Part shown: in pieces, positions 36,528 through 44,360 of the stretch
Layout: every line of letters begins with the position of its first letter
Numbering within the stretch: the first letter of the stretch is position 1
Translations under genes and position numbers: made by a program
Assembly (NCBI GenBank): GCA_002450905.1
Contig: DKAT01000088.1
Location: 1-51,307, forward strand
Direction of reading: 5' to 3'
Origin: Spirochaetia bacterium UBA6919
GTDB lineage: Bacteria; Spirochaetota; UBA6919
Length of the DNA: 51,307 bases
Notes under the pieces: model-generated
Databases searched by the model: none
Seen by the model: only the letters and a program-made list of their open reading frames with translations
Told to the model about the DNA's origin: nothing

Positions 36528-37487
36528 TTATTCAATACCTTCGTGAGCTAACCAACGCTCGGCATCCAAAGCTGACATACAGCCCGTACCAGCTGAAGTA
36601 ATTGCCTGTTTATAATAGGGATCCATTACATCTCCTGCAGTAAAAACTCCTTCTACACTTGTATTTGTTCTGAATTGATGAACCATCTTAATGTATCCGG
36701 AGTCATCCATATCAAGATGACCTTTCAAGAAATCAGTATTTGGGGTGTGACCAATGGCTATAAACAGTCCTCCAAGATCTATTTGACTTTCAGAATTATC
36801 CTTTGTATCCCGTAATTTAATCCCTGTGATTACCTGCTCACCAAGGACATCTGTGAGAACTTTGTTCCAATGAATTGTTGCTTTAGGATGATTTAAAATT
36901 TTGTTTTGCATTGCTTTGCTGGCACGAAATTCATCTCGTCGATGAATGATATGAACACGACTTGCAAACTTAGTTAGATAAAGTGCCTCTTCTATAGCAG
37001 TATCTCCACCACCTACTACAGCTAATTCTTTATTTCTAAAGGCTGGTAAAGCTCCATCACAAACAGCACAGGCTGACACACCTCCACCAGATTTTGCCAG
37101 ACGTTGTTCGTTCTCCAAACCAAGCCAATTTGCCCGGGCGCCCGTTGCGATGATAACAGTATGGGTTTCAATTTGGTTTCCTGATGAATCTTTTAATACG
37201 AATGGGCGTTTTTTAAAATTAACCTCAGTGATATCAGCAGATACAACACGGACATCAAAACGAATAGCCTGAGCCCGCATTTTATCCATAAGATCAGGGC
37301 CAATTATTCCTTCTGGGAAGCCGGGAAAGTTTTCTACCTCAGTTGTAAACATTAACTGTCCACCAGGTAAGAGATATTGAGTGGGCTGACCTTCGTATAA
37401 TACAGGATTTAAACTTGCTCTCGCTGCATATATAGCTGCTGTCCAACCTGCTGGACCTGATCCTATGATTACAACTTTCTCTGGCAT
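36528..37487 (-). CDS. trxB: Thioredoxin reductase
   Basis: NADPH-dependent flavoenzyme that reduces thioredoxin. 319 residues. FAD site IGSGPAGWTAAIYAARA, redox disulfide SACAVCDG, NADPH site VGGGDTAIEEALYL, and the C-terminal FAD contact TAGDVMDPYYKQAITSAG. AAGGAG lies six bases before the ATG. It stands alone on the minus strand, back to back with the mercury-type operon, whose thiol proteins could use its output. Confidence 0.97.
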   Translation of the reverse strand: MPEKVVIIGSGPAGWTAAIYAARASLNPVLYEGQPTQYLLPGGQLMFTTEVENFPGFPEGIIGPDLMDKMRAQAIRFDVRVVSADITEVNFKKRPFVLKDSSGNQIETHTVIIATGARANWLGLENEQRLAKSGGGVSACAVCDGALPAFRNKELAVVGGGDTAIEEALYLTKFASRVHIIHRRDEFRASKAMQNKILNHPKATIHWNKVLTDVLGEQVITGIKLRDTKDNSESQIDLGGLFIAIGHTPNTDFLKGHLDMDDSGYIKMVHQFRTNTSVEGVFTAGDVMDPYYKQAITSAGTGCMSALDAERWLAHEGIE

Positions 37488-37792
37488 AGTTGACTCCTTA
37501 AATTAATTTATATAATCTATATTCCTATGTTTAATTAGCATAACAAGTAGAAGTATTTTTTAAAAAATATGTAGTCCTTTTGGAAAGAATATATTTAATC
37601 CGTTTAATTAGAATATATCACTTTTTTTCTGAGTTGGCTATCCATTGATATATTTATTAGGCTTATTTAATTATTTTATAACTATAAAAATAATGATTCG
37701 GGTTAATAAAATTATTCATTTTTTTGCAAAAACGCTTGCCCTGTACTTAACTCAAGACTTTATTTTTTATAGAAATACTTGACAAGGTAATT
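37488..37792. other. 305-bp divergent region between trxB and merR
   Basis: AT-rich. Holds the MerR-type promoter at 37736-37766 near its right end; nothing else recognisable on either strand. Confidence 0.5.
37736..37766 (+). promoter_or_regulatory. MerR-type promoter with 19-bp spacer
   Basis: -35 TTGCCC (37736-37741), 19-bp spacer containing GTAC, -10 TATTTT (37761-37766). CTTG and CAAG (37735-37738, 37753-37756) form a partial dyad. An over-long 19-bp spacer is the hallmark of promoters that MerR-family activators untwist. The dyad is weaker than in classic mer operators. Confidence 0.5.
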
Positions 37793-38200
37793 ATGACCAT
37801 AGGACAGTTGGCACAACAGCTTAGTATTAACATCGAAACCATCAGGTACTATGAAAGACAGGGGCTCATCACCTCTCCTCCCCGTAATCCATCTGGTTAC
37901 CGGGAATATTCTGATCAAGATATGAAGCGTATCCAGTTTATTTTAAGGGCAAAGGATCTTGGATTCTCACTGAAAGAGATTTTAGACTTATTAAGCCTGA
38001 AAGTAGATAATAATTCAACCTGTAGAGATGTAAAACGTCGGGCTGAAGAGAAATTAGTAGGTGTGGAAGAGAAAATTCATCATCTCCAGTCTATGAAATC
38101 GGCTTTGAATCAACTTATAGATTCTTGTAGTGGTACAGGCCCTGGTTCAGATTGCCCAATATTATCCGCATTAGACGGAAAGGAGTTTAATAAGTTATGA
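37793..38200 (+). CDS. merR: Mercury-responsive MerR-family regulator
   Basis: 135 residues. Winged helix-turn-helix at the start (TIGQLAQQLSINIETIRYYE, GYREYS), then a dimer helix and a metal loop. Three cysteines, Cys77, Cys112 and Cys121, have spacings of 35 and 9, identical to Cys82, Cys117 and Cys126 of Tn501 MerR, the Hg(II) ligands. The end (CPILSALDG) also matches MerR. It likely represses and, with Hg(II), activates its own operon from the promoter at 37736. AAGGT lies just before the ATG. The stop overlaps the next ATG by four bases (ATGA). Confidence 0.9.
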   Translation: MTIGQLAQQLSINIETIRYYERQGLITSPPRNPSGYREYSDQDMKRIQFILRAKDLGFSLKEILDLLSLKVDNNSTCRDVKRRAEEKLVGVEEKIHHLQSMKSALNQLIDSCSGTGPGSDCPILSALDGKEFNKL

Positions 38201-38952
38201 CCGTTGAATTAGTTTATGACAAGGATTGCCCCAATGTTAAGTCTACAAGAATGCAAATTATTCATGCATTTAATCAATTAAACTTAACCCCAAAGTGGAG
38301 TGAATGGGATCATGAAGATCCAGAATGTCCGAAACACCTGAAAGGATATGGTTCTCCAACAATACTTGTAGATAGAAAAGATGTTTCAGAAATGAAGAGT
38401 AATGGCAATGAAAACTGCTGTCGTCTCTACACAGATCAAGATGGACGCATAAAAGGCGTACCGTCTGTTGAGGAGATACAATCTTCTTTAATCAAAGCAA
38501 TGAATACACCTAAGCAAGGGATAATATCCACAGGAAAAAATATATTCTCAGTTCTACCCAGTATTGGATTGGCTTTACTCCCAAAATTAACTTGTCCTGC
38601 TTGTTGGCCTGCATATGCTGGGATATTGAGTTCCTTTGGAATTACATTTGTCAACTATACCCCCTATTTATTTCCGTTGACAGCGGTATTTCTAATTTTT
38701 GCCCTGTTTACATTATTTTACAAAGCATCATCCAGAAGGGGTTACAAACCTTTCTTACTAGGAATAGTATCAACTATTCTTGTTCTGATGGGCAAATTTC
38801 TCTTTTCATCGGATGAAATAATGTATTCTGGACTCGTATTACTTTCAATCTCGACGATATGGAACTCGATCCCAATACGAAAATCAGATTCATCTACCTG
38901 TCCAGCCTGCGTATCAACTGGAAACCCGATACCATTGAGTCATGAAAGATAG
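38197..38952 (+). CDS. Thioredoxin-like / MerC-like fusion membrane protein
   Basis: 251 residues. N-terminal thioredoxin-fold domain (1-100) of the type often linked to mercury operons: VYDKDCPN, YGSPTILVDRKD with the cis-Pro, NCCRLYTD and GVPSVEEIQ. The active site has a single Cys (CPN) and a vicinal Cys pair at 74-75. The C-terminal part has about four membrane helices with LTCPACWPAYAGILSSFG, the Cys pair and Pro typical of MerC/MerT Hg(II) importers; another CPAC is near the C-terminus. This suggests uptake or handling of Hg(II), or of another soft metal, delivered to thiol enzymes. Start overlaps merR. Confidence 0.8.
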   Translation: MTVELVYDKDCPNVKSTRMQIIHAFNQLNLTPKWSEWDHEDPECPKHLKGYGSPTILVDRKDVSEMKSNGNENCCRLYTDQDGRIKGVPSVEEIQSSLIKAMNTPKQGIISTGKNIFSVLPSIGLALLPKLTCPACWPAYAGILSSFGITFVNYTPYLFPLTAVFLIFALFTLFYKASSRRGYKPFLLGIVSTILVLMGKFLFSSDEIMYSGLVLLSISTIWNSIPIRKSDSSTCPACVSTGNPIPLSHER

Positions 38953-39001
38953 ATCCAATTGGCTATTATATTAATAATATTACATTATAAGGAGTATCAT
39001 T

Positions 39002-39277
39002 ATGTCAAACAAAAGAAAAATTGAAGTTTATAGTGCAGGATGTTCTGTCTGTGAAGAAACCATCGAAATGGTACACAGTGTAGCCTGCTCATCTTGTGAG
39101 GTAAGTATTTTAGATATGAAAAAACCAGATGTAGCCAAGAAAGCGAAATCTCTTGGTATAAAATCAGTACCTGCAGTTATTATAAATGACAAATTAGCTG
39201 ATTGCTGTAGTGGGAGAGGAGTTGATGAGATGACTCTCCGTAATGCTGGTCTGGGTAAACCTATTCCCTTGAGTTAA
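39002..39277 (+). CDS. Cysteine-rich thioredoxin/glutaredoxin-like protein
   Basis: 91 residues. CSVC (Cys14, Cys17) is the active site of a thioredoxin-fold protein, and SVPAV holds the cis-proline. Extra cysteines occur as CSSC (29, 32) and a vicinal pair DCC (68-69), giving six in 91 residues, which suits soft-metal binding. AAGGAG lies seven bases before the ATG. Third gene of the merR operon; it may take Hg(II) from the fusion protein in place of MerP or pass it to a reductase. No merA or merB is present in the window. Confidence 0.8.
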   Translation: MSNKRKIEVYSAGCSVCEETIEMVHSVACSSCEVSILDMKKPDVAKKAKSLGIKSVPAVIINDKLADCCSGRGVDEMTLRNAGLGKPIPLS

Positions 39278-39285
39278 TATCAGAA

Positions 39286-39308
39286 GGGGCAATTAATCCT
39301 GTTGCCCC
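39286..39308 (+). terminator. Hairpin at the end of the mercury-type operon
   Basis: GGGGCAA and TTGCCCC (7 bp, 9-nt loop), 9 bp after the stop codon. The T-run is not immediate, with T-rich sequence starting about 20 bp later, so termination may be partial. Confidence 0.45.
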
Positions 39309-39372
39309 ACAATCTGTCACAAATTCTTATTTTCTTTCCTAACTCCAGTGTTCATATATCAGGATTGTTACG

Positions 39373-40074
39373 ATGAATCAGTGTGTCTTAACTATATTTA
39401 TATTGCTTATATCTACCCAATGTTCTTTTGTCAAAGTAATTTATAAGGATAATACCTTCGATTACACAGACTTGAAAAATAGTAAAATACTTTTGATAGG
39501 CGTAACTTCATTACATAATAAAAATTATAAAGATATTAGTCAACAAAACAGAGTTATGGAAAATATATTTACAACACATCGTAGAGATTTATTTTTTATT
39601 CCTCACCAGCAATTTATAATCAATAATAATTTAAATAAATACCTCAAGATTCTAAAAAATATTAAAACTCATCAGAAATCTATAGCCAGATTGCAAAAAA
39701 TATATCCTAACTTAAAATATTTAATAATAGCAGAAATCTCATCGGACTATATCCATCGTTATCACTTCCCTGATGATCCAATAGGAGTTATAAATCCTGA
39801 AAGAAGAGATTTGGACATGATTACAGCCATAGTCTATCGTAAAATGGAAGTATTACTGAGTATCTATAGAATCAATAATATGAAACTAGTTTGGCTGGCA
39901 AAGGGAAATCACGAAATGGATAGCTATATCGAATATACACCCACTGGAGATTGGGATGGGGGTGTTTTTATTTATAAATCGCTGGATGAATATCCATTTC
40001 CCCCGGCTCCAGATGAAAATACCATGCTCAAAACAATATTCTTAAGACTTTCAAAAGCAATTCCCCATAAATGA
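39373..40074 (+). CDS. Putative lipoprotein, unknown function
   Basis: Not recognised. 233 residues. A hydrophobic N-terminus ends ISTQC (Cys17), a loose spirochaete-type lipobox. The mature part begins with the strand-forming ILLIGVTSL and contains LKYLIIAEISSDYIHRYH and LVWLAKGNHEMDSY, giving an alpha/beta look similar to lipoproteins that build outer-membrane complexes, but with no firm family. AGGAT precedes the ATG. It follows the mercury-type operon by 95 bp, beyond the hairpin at 39286. Confidence 0.6.
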   Translation: MNQCVLTIFILLISTQCSFVKVIYKDNTFDYTDLKNSKILLIGVTSLHNKNYKDISQQNRVMENIFTTHRRDLFFIPHQQFIINNNLNKYLKILKNIKTHQKSIARLQKIYPNLKYLIIAEISSDYIHRYHFPDDPIGVINPERRDLDMITAIVYRKMEVLLSIYRINNMKLVWLAKGNHEMDSYIEYTPTGDWDGGVFIYKSLDEYPFPPAPDENTMLKTIFLRLSKAIPHK

Positions 40075-40132
40075 AGCATTACTTTTTATTTAAATTCTAT
40101 CAAAACAAGATCTTATTGTTCTCTCATCATAG

Positions 40133-41665
40133 TTATCCTTTACTGGAAGAAGAAATATTCTTATTCTTCACCACATCCTGGCATAATGCCGTAACTTCCC
40201 GAAAATTAATCTTACCACTTCCCATACAGGGCAGGCTATCCAGATAAACAAAATGCCTGGGAATTGCTATAGAAGGAAGTTTTCTACGAAGCTCCTTTGA
40301 GATATACTGCACATCCGCTATTTCTGTTAATACAGCAACTATTTCTGATCCTTTCGTTGAATGGGGAATCTCAACAACACAACATAGATTGTTTTCAGGA
40401 AGGAGTTTCTGGAGTTCATTTTCCACCAAAGCAAGAGATACCATCTCTCCGCCAATCTTTACAAAACGTTTTAAACGTCCCTTATGCCATAGATAACCAT
40501 CATCATCAAGAATTCCCATATCCCCAGTATCATACCAGTCATCATGAACACGATAGGACGTTTCTTCAATGTCTCCAAGATATCCATTCATCACATTTTC
40601 ACCCTTCACGAGGATCTTGCCCTCACTATTCCGAGGAAGCTCTTTATAAGTGTGAAGATCAACGATTTTAACCTTAAGATTATTTAGAGGTTTCCCAATA
40701 CTTCCTAATTTATTGTTTTGAGCAGTGTTTGTAGATATTACAGGACTGGTTTCTGTTGTCCCATAACCTTCATATAGATTAACACCGTGTCTATTCCTGT
40801 ATTCATCAACTAATTTTGGATTCAATCGATCAGCTCCAGCGATAGCAACACGAAGACTCTTGAAATCACCAGGGGAAGACTTCTTCTGATAACCTTGGTA
40901 GAACGTAGGAGTAGCTGTAATGCAAGTTGCATGATATTTTTTTATATTCTCAGCTATTTGCTGATAATCCAAAGGATTAGCATGAGCAACCATGGAGCAC
41001 CCCTTAGAGATGGGAATCCAGAATGATGTCGTGAATCCAAACACGTGGAAAAGGGGTAATACAGACATAAATATATCATCTTCCGTAAATTGAAAAAAAT
41101 CGTTGATTCCATTAATGTTGTGTAAAATATTTCGATGGGTTAGTGGAACAGCTTTGGGTTCTTTCTCGCTTCCACTGGTGAAAAGAATAATTGCAGGATC
41201 GTGTTGTTTACTCTGATCAATGAATAGAGATGGAATAAATGATTTTATCTTTCCTGTAATCTTGTCTACTATCGATAGAGACTCCAATATATCTTCAATA
41301 AAGATCATTCCATTGATGGCCTGGATATTTAACTTATCCAATAATTTTTTTGAAGTAATAATCGTTTGAAAGGTACATCGGTTCTTAGCATATATAGAAT
41401 TTTTAATAGTATCAGTCGAATAGTTAATGAGTACAGGAATTTTACCTGCCATCATGATGGATATGACTGATATCATTGAACCAGCCGAAGTGGGAATCAT
41501 CATCCCAATATGCTTTTCATTGAATTTCTTAATAAAATCCTTTAATATAAGTGTACCAATAAGCATTTGTTCATAAGAGATATCACGCTTTGTTGTCTGG
41601 TCATAGATAGCCATCTTATCTTTGTATTTCTTGGCCGTTTCAATAAACATTTGGTGGAGTAACAT
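40133..41665 (-). CDS. AMP-dependent acyl-activating enzyme (acyl-CoA/acyl-ACP synthetase type)
   Basis: 510 residues. ATP/AMP motifs: ILFTSGSEKEPKAVPLTHRN, YEGYGTTETSPV and the hinge DTGDMGILDDDGYLWHKGR followed by KRFVKIGG. It resembles the synthetase half of Aas and long-chain fatty acid ligases; the C-terminal GSGKINFRE keeps the catalytic lysine. Substrate is probably a fatty acid. The start is ATG at 41665, with GGGGGA seven bases upstream; the frame extends six codons to a TTG at 41683 that overlaps the ribosome site. It stands alone, without the acyltransferase partner of Aas. Confidence 0.88.
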   Translation of the reverse strand: MLLHQMFIETAKKYKDKMAIYDQTTKRDISYEQMLIGTLILKDFIKKFNEKHIGMMIPTSAGSMISVISIMMAGKIPVLINYSTDTIKNSIYAKNRCTFQTIITSKKLLDKLNIQAINGMIFIEDILESLSIVDKITGKIKSFIPSLFIDQSKQHDPAIILFTSGSEKEPKAVPLTHRNILHNINGINDFFQFTEDDIFMSVLPLFHVFGFTTSFWIPISKGCSMVAHANPLDYQQIAENIKKYHATCITATPTFYQGYQKKSSPGDFKSLRVAIAGADRLNPKLVDEYRNRHGVNLYEGYGTTETSPVISTNTAQNNKLGSIGKPLNNLKVKIVDLHTYKELPRNSEGKILVKGENVMNGYLGDIEETSYRVHDDWYDTGDMGILDDDGYLWHKGRLKRFVKIGGEMVSLALVENELQKLLPENNLCCVVEIPHSTKGSEIVAVLTEIADVQYISKELRRKLPSIAIPRHFVYLDSLPCMGSGKINFREVTALCQDVVKNKNISSSSKG

Positions 41666-42043
41666 ATTAATATCCCCCAACAAGTTCTTATTATAAAAGT
41701 ATTAAATAGATTTCCTTGTGTCAAGAAAATTAGTTATAATATGAATATTACTCCTGCCTCCCATATTTGATTTTATTTTAAACATGGCTTCAAAATATTT
41801 TTTAATTCTATACAAAACAATTCGATACACAATTAATTCAATAGCCAAACATCGGAACTAAAAATTTTGATTCCGATTCTTTTCAACAGCAAATCCATGA
41901 CATCGCATTTGTTTTAATCTCATGAATATCCATTATAATTTTTTGTGTGGTGAAAATTACTAATCAAATTGTTAAATTTCTTTTGGAGATTCATTCATCA
42001 TAGTAATGACAGACACACTAAATTCACGTGAGGATATATAATT
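41666..42043. other. 378-bp divergent region between the AMP ligase and YjbQ genes
   Basis: Holds palindromic element copy 3 (41851-41877) and, on the minus strand, a perfect TTGACA (41719-41724) whose best -10 (TACTTT after 17 bp, or TATAAT at an over-long spacing) is weak. Probably the AMP ligase promoter. Nothing else recognisable. Confidence 0.4.
41851..41877 (-). repeat. 27-nt palindromic element, copy 3 (opposite orientation)
   Basis: Read on the minus strand it nearly equals copy 2: ATCGGAAT arm, A/T-rich centre, GTTCCGAT arm. The asymmetric eighth base pair (U-G wobble in the minus-strand RNA, C-A on plus) sets the orientation. No T-run follows, so a terminator role does not explain this copy. 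Confidence 0.6.
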
Positions 42044-42460
42044 ATGATTGAAAATAAGAAAATATCTTTTCCTACCAAAGGACGGATCGATGTTGTTAAT
42101 TTAAGTTCTTATATTGATAAAATATTAAGTGACTCAGCTATAAATAACGGGCAGATGCATTTATTTGTTATAGGATCCACAGGGGCTTTAACAACAATTG
42201 AATATGAACCAGGTCTTCTGAAAGATATAAATGAGTTTTTTGAAAGGCTGATCCCCTATGGAGTAGATTATCACCACCATAACACCTGGCACGATGATAA
42301 TGGAAGCTCCCATCTCCAAGCTTCATTACTGAAACCAAATATCAGTATACCTATCGAGGATAAGAAGCTGATTCTAGGAAAATGGCAACAGGTTATATTT
42401 ATTGATTTTGATACAAGACCAAGACAGAGAACAATTCATTGCCAGTTGATGGGTGAATAA
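42044..42460 (+). CDS. yjbQ: YjbQ/UPF0047 family protein
   Basis: 138 residues, the full family length. Signature residues: FVIGSTGALTTIEYEPG, YHHHNTWHDDNGSSHLQASL with its clustered histidines (a metal-bound active site in solved structures), and GKWQQVIFIDFDTRPRQR. Members show weak thiamine-phosphate synthase activity in vitro; the true role is unknown. GAGGA lies ahead of the ATG. It ends 9 bp from the convergent TAXI gene. Confidence 0.93.
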   Translation: MIENKKISFPTKGRIDVVNLSSYIDKILSDSAINNGQMHLFVIGSTGALTTIEYEPGLLKDINEFFERLIPYGVDYHHHNTWHDDNGSSHLQASLLKPNISIPIEDKKLILGKWQQVIFIDFDTRPRQRTIHCQLMGE

Positions 42461-42469
42461 TCTGTGGAA

Positions 42470-43483
42470 TTACCTTATCACACCAATTTCTTTTAAATAT
42501 TTTAATACACCCTTATGGATAAGCTCCTTTCGGGGAGACTCAAGGGCTGTGTTCTTTGCTGTCGTATAACTTGCTTGTAATAAACGCTTGGATAGCTCTC
42601 CCTCTCCCTTATGGATGGCTTTAGCCAAGCGGTATACAACTTCTTCTGACAAATTAGGACTAACAAGAACATAAGACCATAGACCCACAGAAGTGATAGG
42701 ATCTTTTTGATGTGGATAACTATTGGGTGGAACAATCATTTTTTTAAAGTAGGGATGCTTTTTCAATATCATATCAATTTCCTGATCATTGGGAGCAATA
42801 AAACGAGATCCATTCTTACCCTTAGATACTTTTACAAATCCTGGCCAGCCGATCCCCCCTCCCCACAGAGCATCAACTTTTCCAGCAAGGACAAGTTTTG
42901 GCCCCTCAGATGCCTTTTTAAGATACACTGCTTTGAAATCCTTTTCCATATCTAATCCCATACCATTAAGAATATTTTTTGACAGAATAATTAATCCAGA
43001 GGCTCTAGTACCGAAAGCAATTTTCTTTCCCTTCAAATCCTTAATCGTGTTATAAGGACTATTTCCCTGTACAATAAACATTCCTGGATTGGGATACATT
43101 ACAGTAAGTATTCTGAGCTGGGTAGATTTCTTCTCTGGATTAAAAAATACTTTTCTACCTGCATTTCCTTCAACAAGTGATATATCAACCTTACTGGATT
43201 CCACAAGACTCAGATTTTCCTTACTTCCTTTCGTAGATTGAGTAACAACTTCAAGGGATGGATCCATTTGACTAATAACTTCAGCAAGGATAATTCCATA
43301 CTTTTCGAAACCACCTCCTTTTGTAGAAGTAGCAAGTATCACTTTTGTTTTATTTAAAACCTTTTTAACAGGAGTTAAGACTTTTTTATCATCTTTTTTA
43401 TAATTGTTATGTTCAGACTTACAAGAAATCATTATTGATATTATCACGCCAAGAATAAGGATTTTGACCAGATGCCTTTTCAT
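42470..43483 (-). CDS. TAXI-type TRAP transporter solute-binding lipoprotein
   Basis: 337 residues. The signal peptide ends IMISC, lipidated at Cys21, then a Lys-rich linker. The mature part has family features: VILATSTKGGGFEKYG, VTQSTKGSKENLSLVESSKV and DLKGKKIAFGTRASG. TAXI proteins capture organic acids such as glutamate or 2-oxoglutarate for a fused TRAP permease. No TRAP membrane subunit is in the window, so it is an orphan binding protein or its partner is elsewhere. GAGG precedes the ATG. Confidence 0.87.
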   Translation of the reverse strand: MKRHLVKILILGVIISIMISCKSEHNNYKKDDKKVLTPVKKVLNKTKVILATSTKGGGFEKYGIILAEVISQMDPSLEVVTQSTKGSKENLSLVESSKVDISLVEGNAGRKVFFNPEKKSTQLRILTVMYPNPGMFIVQGNSPYNTIKDLKGKKIAFGTRASGLIILSKNILNGMGLDMEKDFKAVYLKKASEGPKLVLAGKVDALWGGGIGWPGFVKVSKGKNGSRFIAPNDQEIDMILKKHPYFKKMIVPPNSYPHQKDPITSVGLWSYVLVSPNLSEEVVYRLAKAIHKGEGELSKRLLQASYTTAKNTALESPRKELIHKGVLKYLKEIGVIR

Positions 43484-43689
43484 AATTTTTCCTCATAATA
43501 TTAAATTATAATAGAATAGATAAATTTCCTCAAAATATGTTTTGATGGGAGATTGATCTATTCCATGACAAATTACTATTATATGCTAACAAGGTCAAAT
43601 TATTTATATTATATTCTATTGAAAAGATTTATTGTTTATTTCTTAAAATATGTTATATTGGATGGATATCATTTAAATTAGATCCGATT

Positions 43690-44259
43690 ATGCAAAGAAA
43701 ATCAAATTATCTCTATTTACTTCTCATCATTCTTATCCTAACAGGATTTGGGTATATATTATTCCGATATACTATATCCAGCCTTGCAATATCACTTATG
43801 GGTATAACTATTATATCTCTTATAGCCTGGTTACTAACTACATTCAAACAATCTATTGATTCAAAAAGAATATTATCTTTGTATAACCTGACTCTCATTG
43901 TTCTGATGATTCATCTGATTGAGGAATATTTCATGGACTTCCCTGGGAGCATTGGAATGACCTTTAAAATCAATTTCCATATGGATATATTTATAATTAT
44001 AATTATCATGGCGGGGTATATTCTCTGGATCACAGGTGGGATGTTATTATATTATGGAAATCCTTTGGGGTACTACATATCCTGGTTGTTATTCCTTGGG
44101 ATGATCCCTGTCCAATTAAGTCATTTTTATTATCCATTAGTTGAAGGGGGATCTTATCACTATTACCCCGGAATGTATACCGCTTTATTACCTGTTATAA
44201 CATCAGGGATAGGGATTTATCGAATTATAAAGGACTACAGGAAATATTCTATATCATGA
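43690..44259 (+). CDS. HXXEE-domain membrane protein
   Basis: 189 residues, about six hydrophobic segments. IHLIEEYFMDFPG contains the His-x-x-Glu-Glu motif that names the family; later LSHFYYPLVEGGSYHYYPGM adds conserved His and Tyr, probably facing a shared site in the membrane. The biochemical function of HXXEE proteins is unknown. No clear ribosome site precedes the ATG. It stands alone, 206 bp from the divergent TAXI gene. Confidence 0.72.
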   Translation: MQRKSNYLYLLLIILILTGFGYILFRYTISSLAISLMGITIISLIAWLLTTFKQSIDSKRILSLYNLTLIVLMIHLIEEYFMDFPGSIGMTFKINFHMDIFIIIIIMAGYILWITGGMLLYYGNPLGYYISWLLFLGMIPVQLSHFYYPLVEGGSYHYYPGMYTALLPVITSGIGIYRIIKDYRKYSIS

Positions 44260-44360
44260 GTATCTGTATTCTTGAATTATGAATTGATTATAAAATCATG
44301 TTTCTATTTTTTATTTAAATAAAATTGATTATATTTCATTTACAAAATTGGGATAATTAT

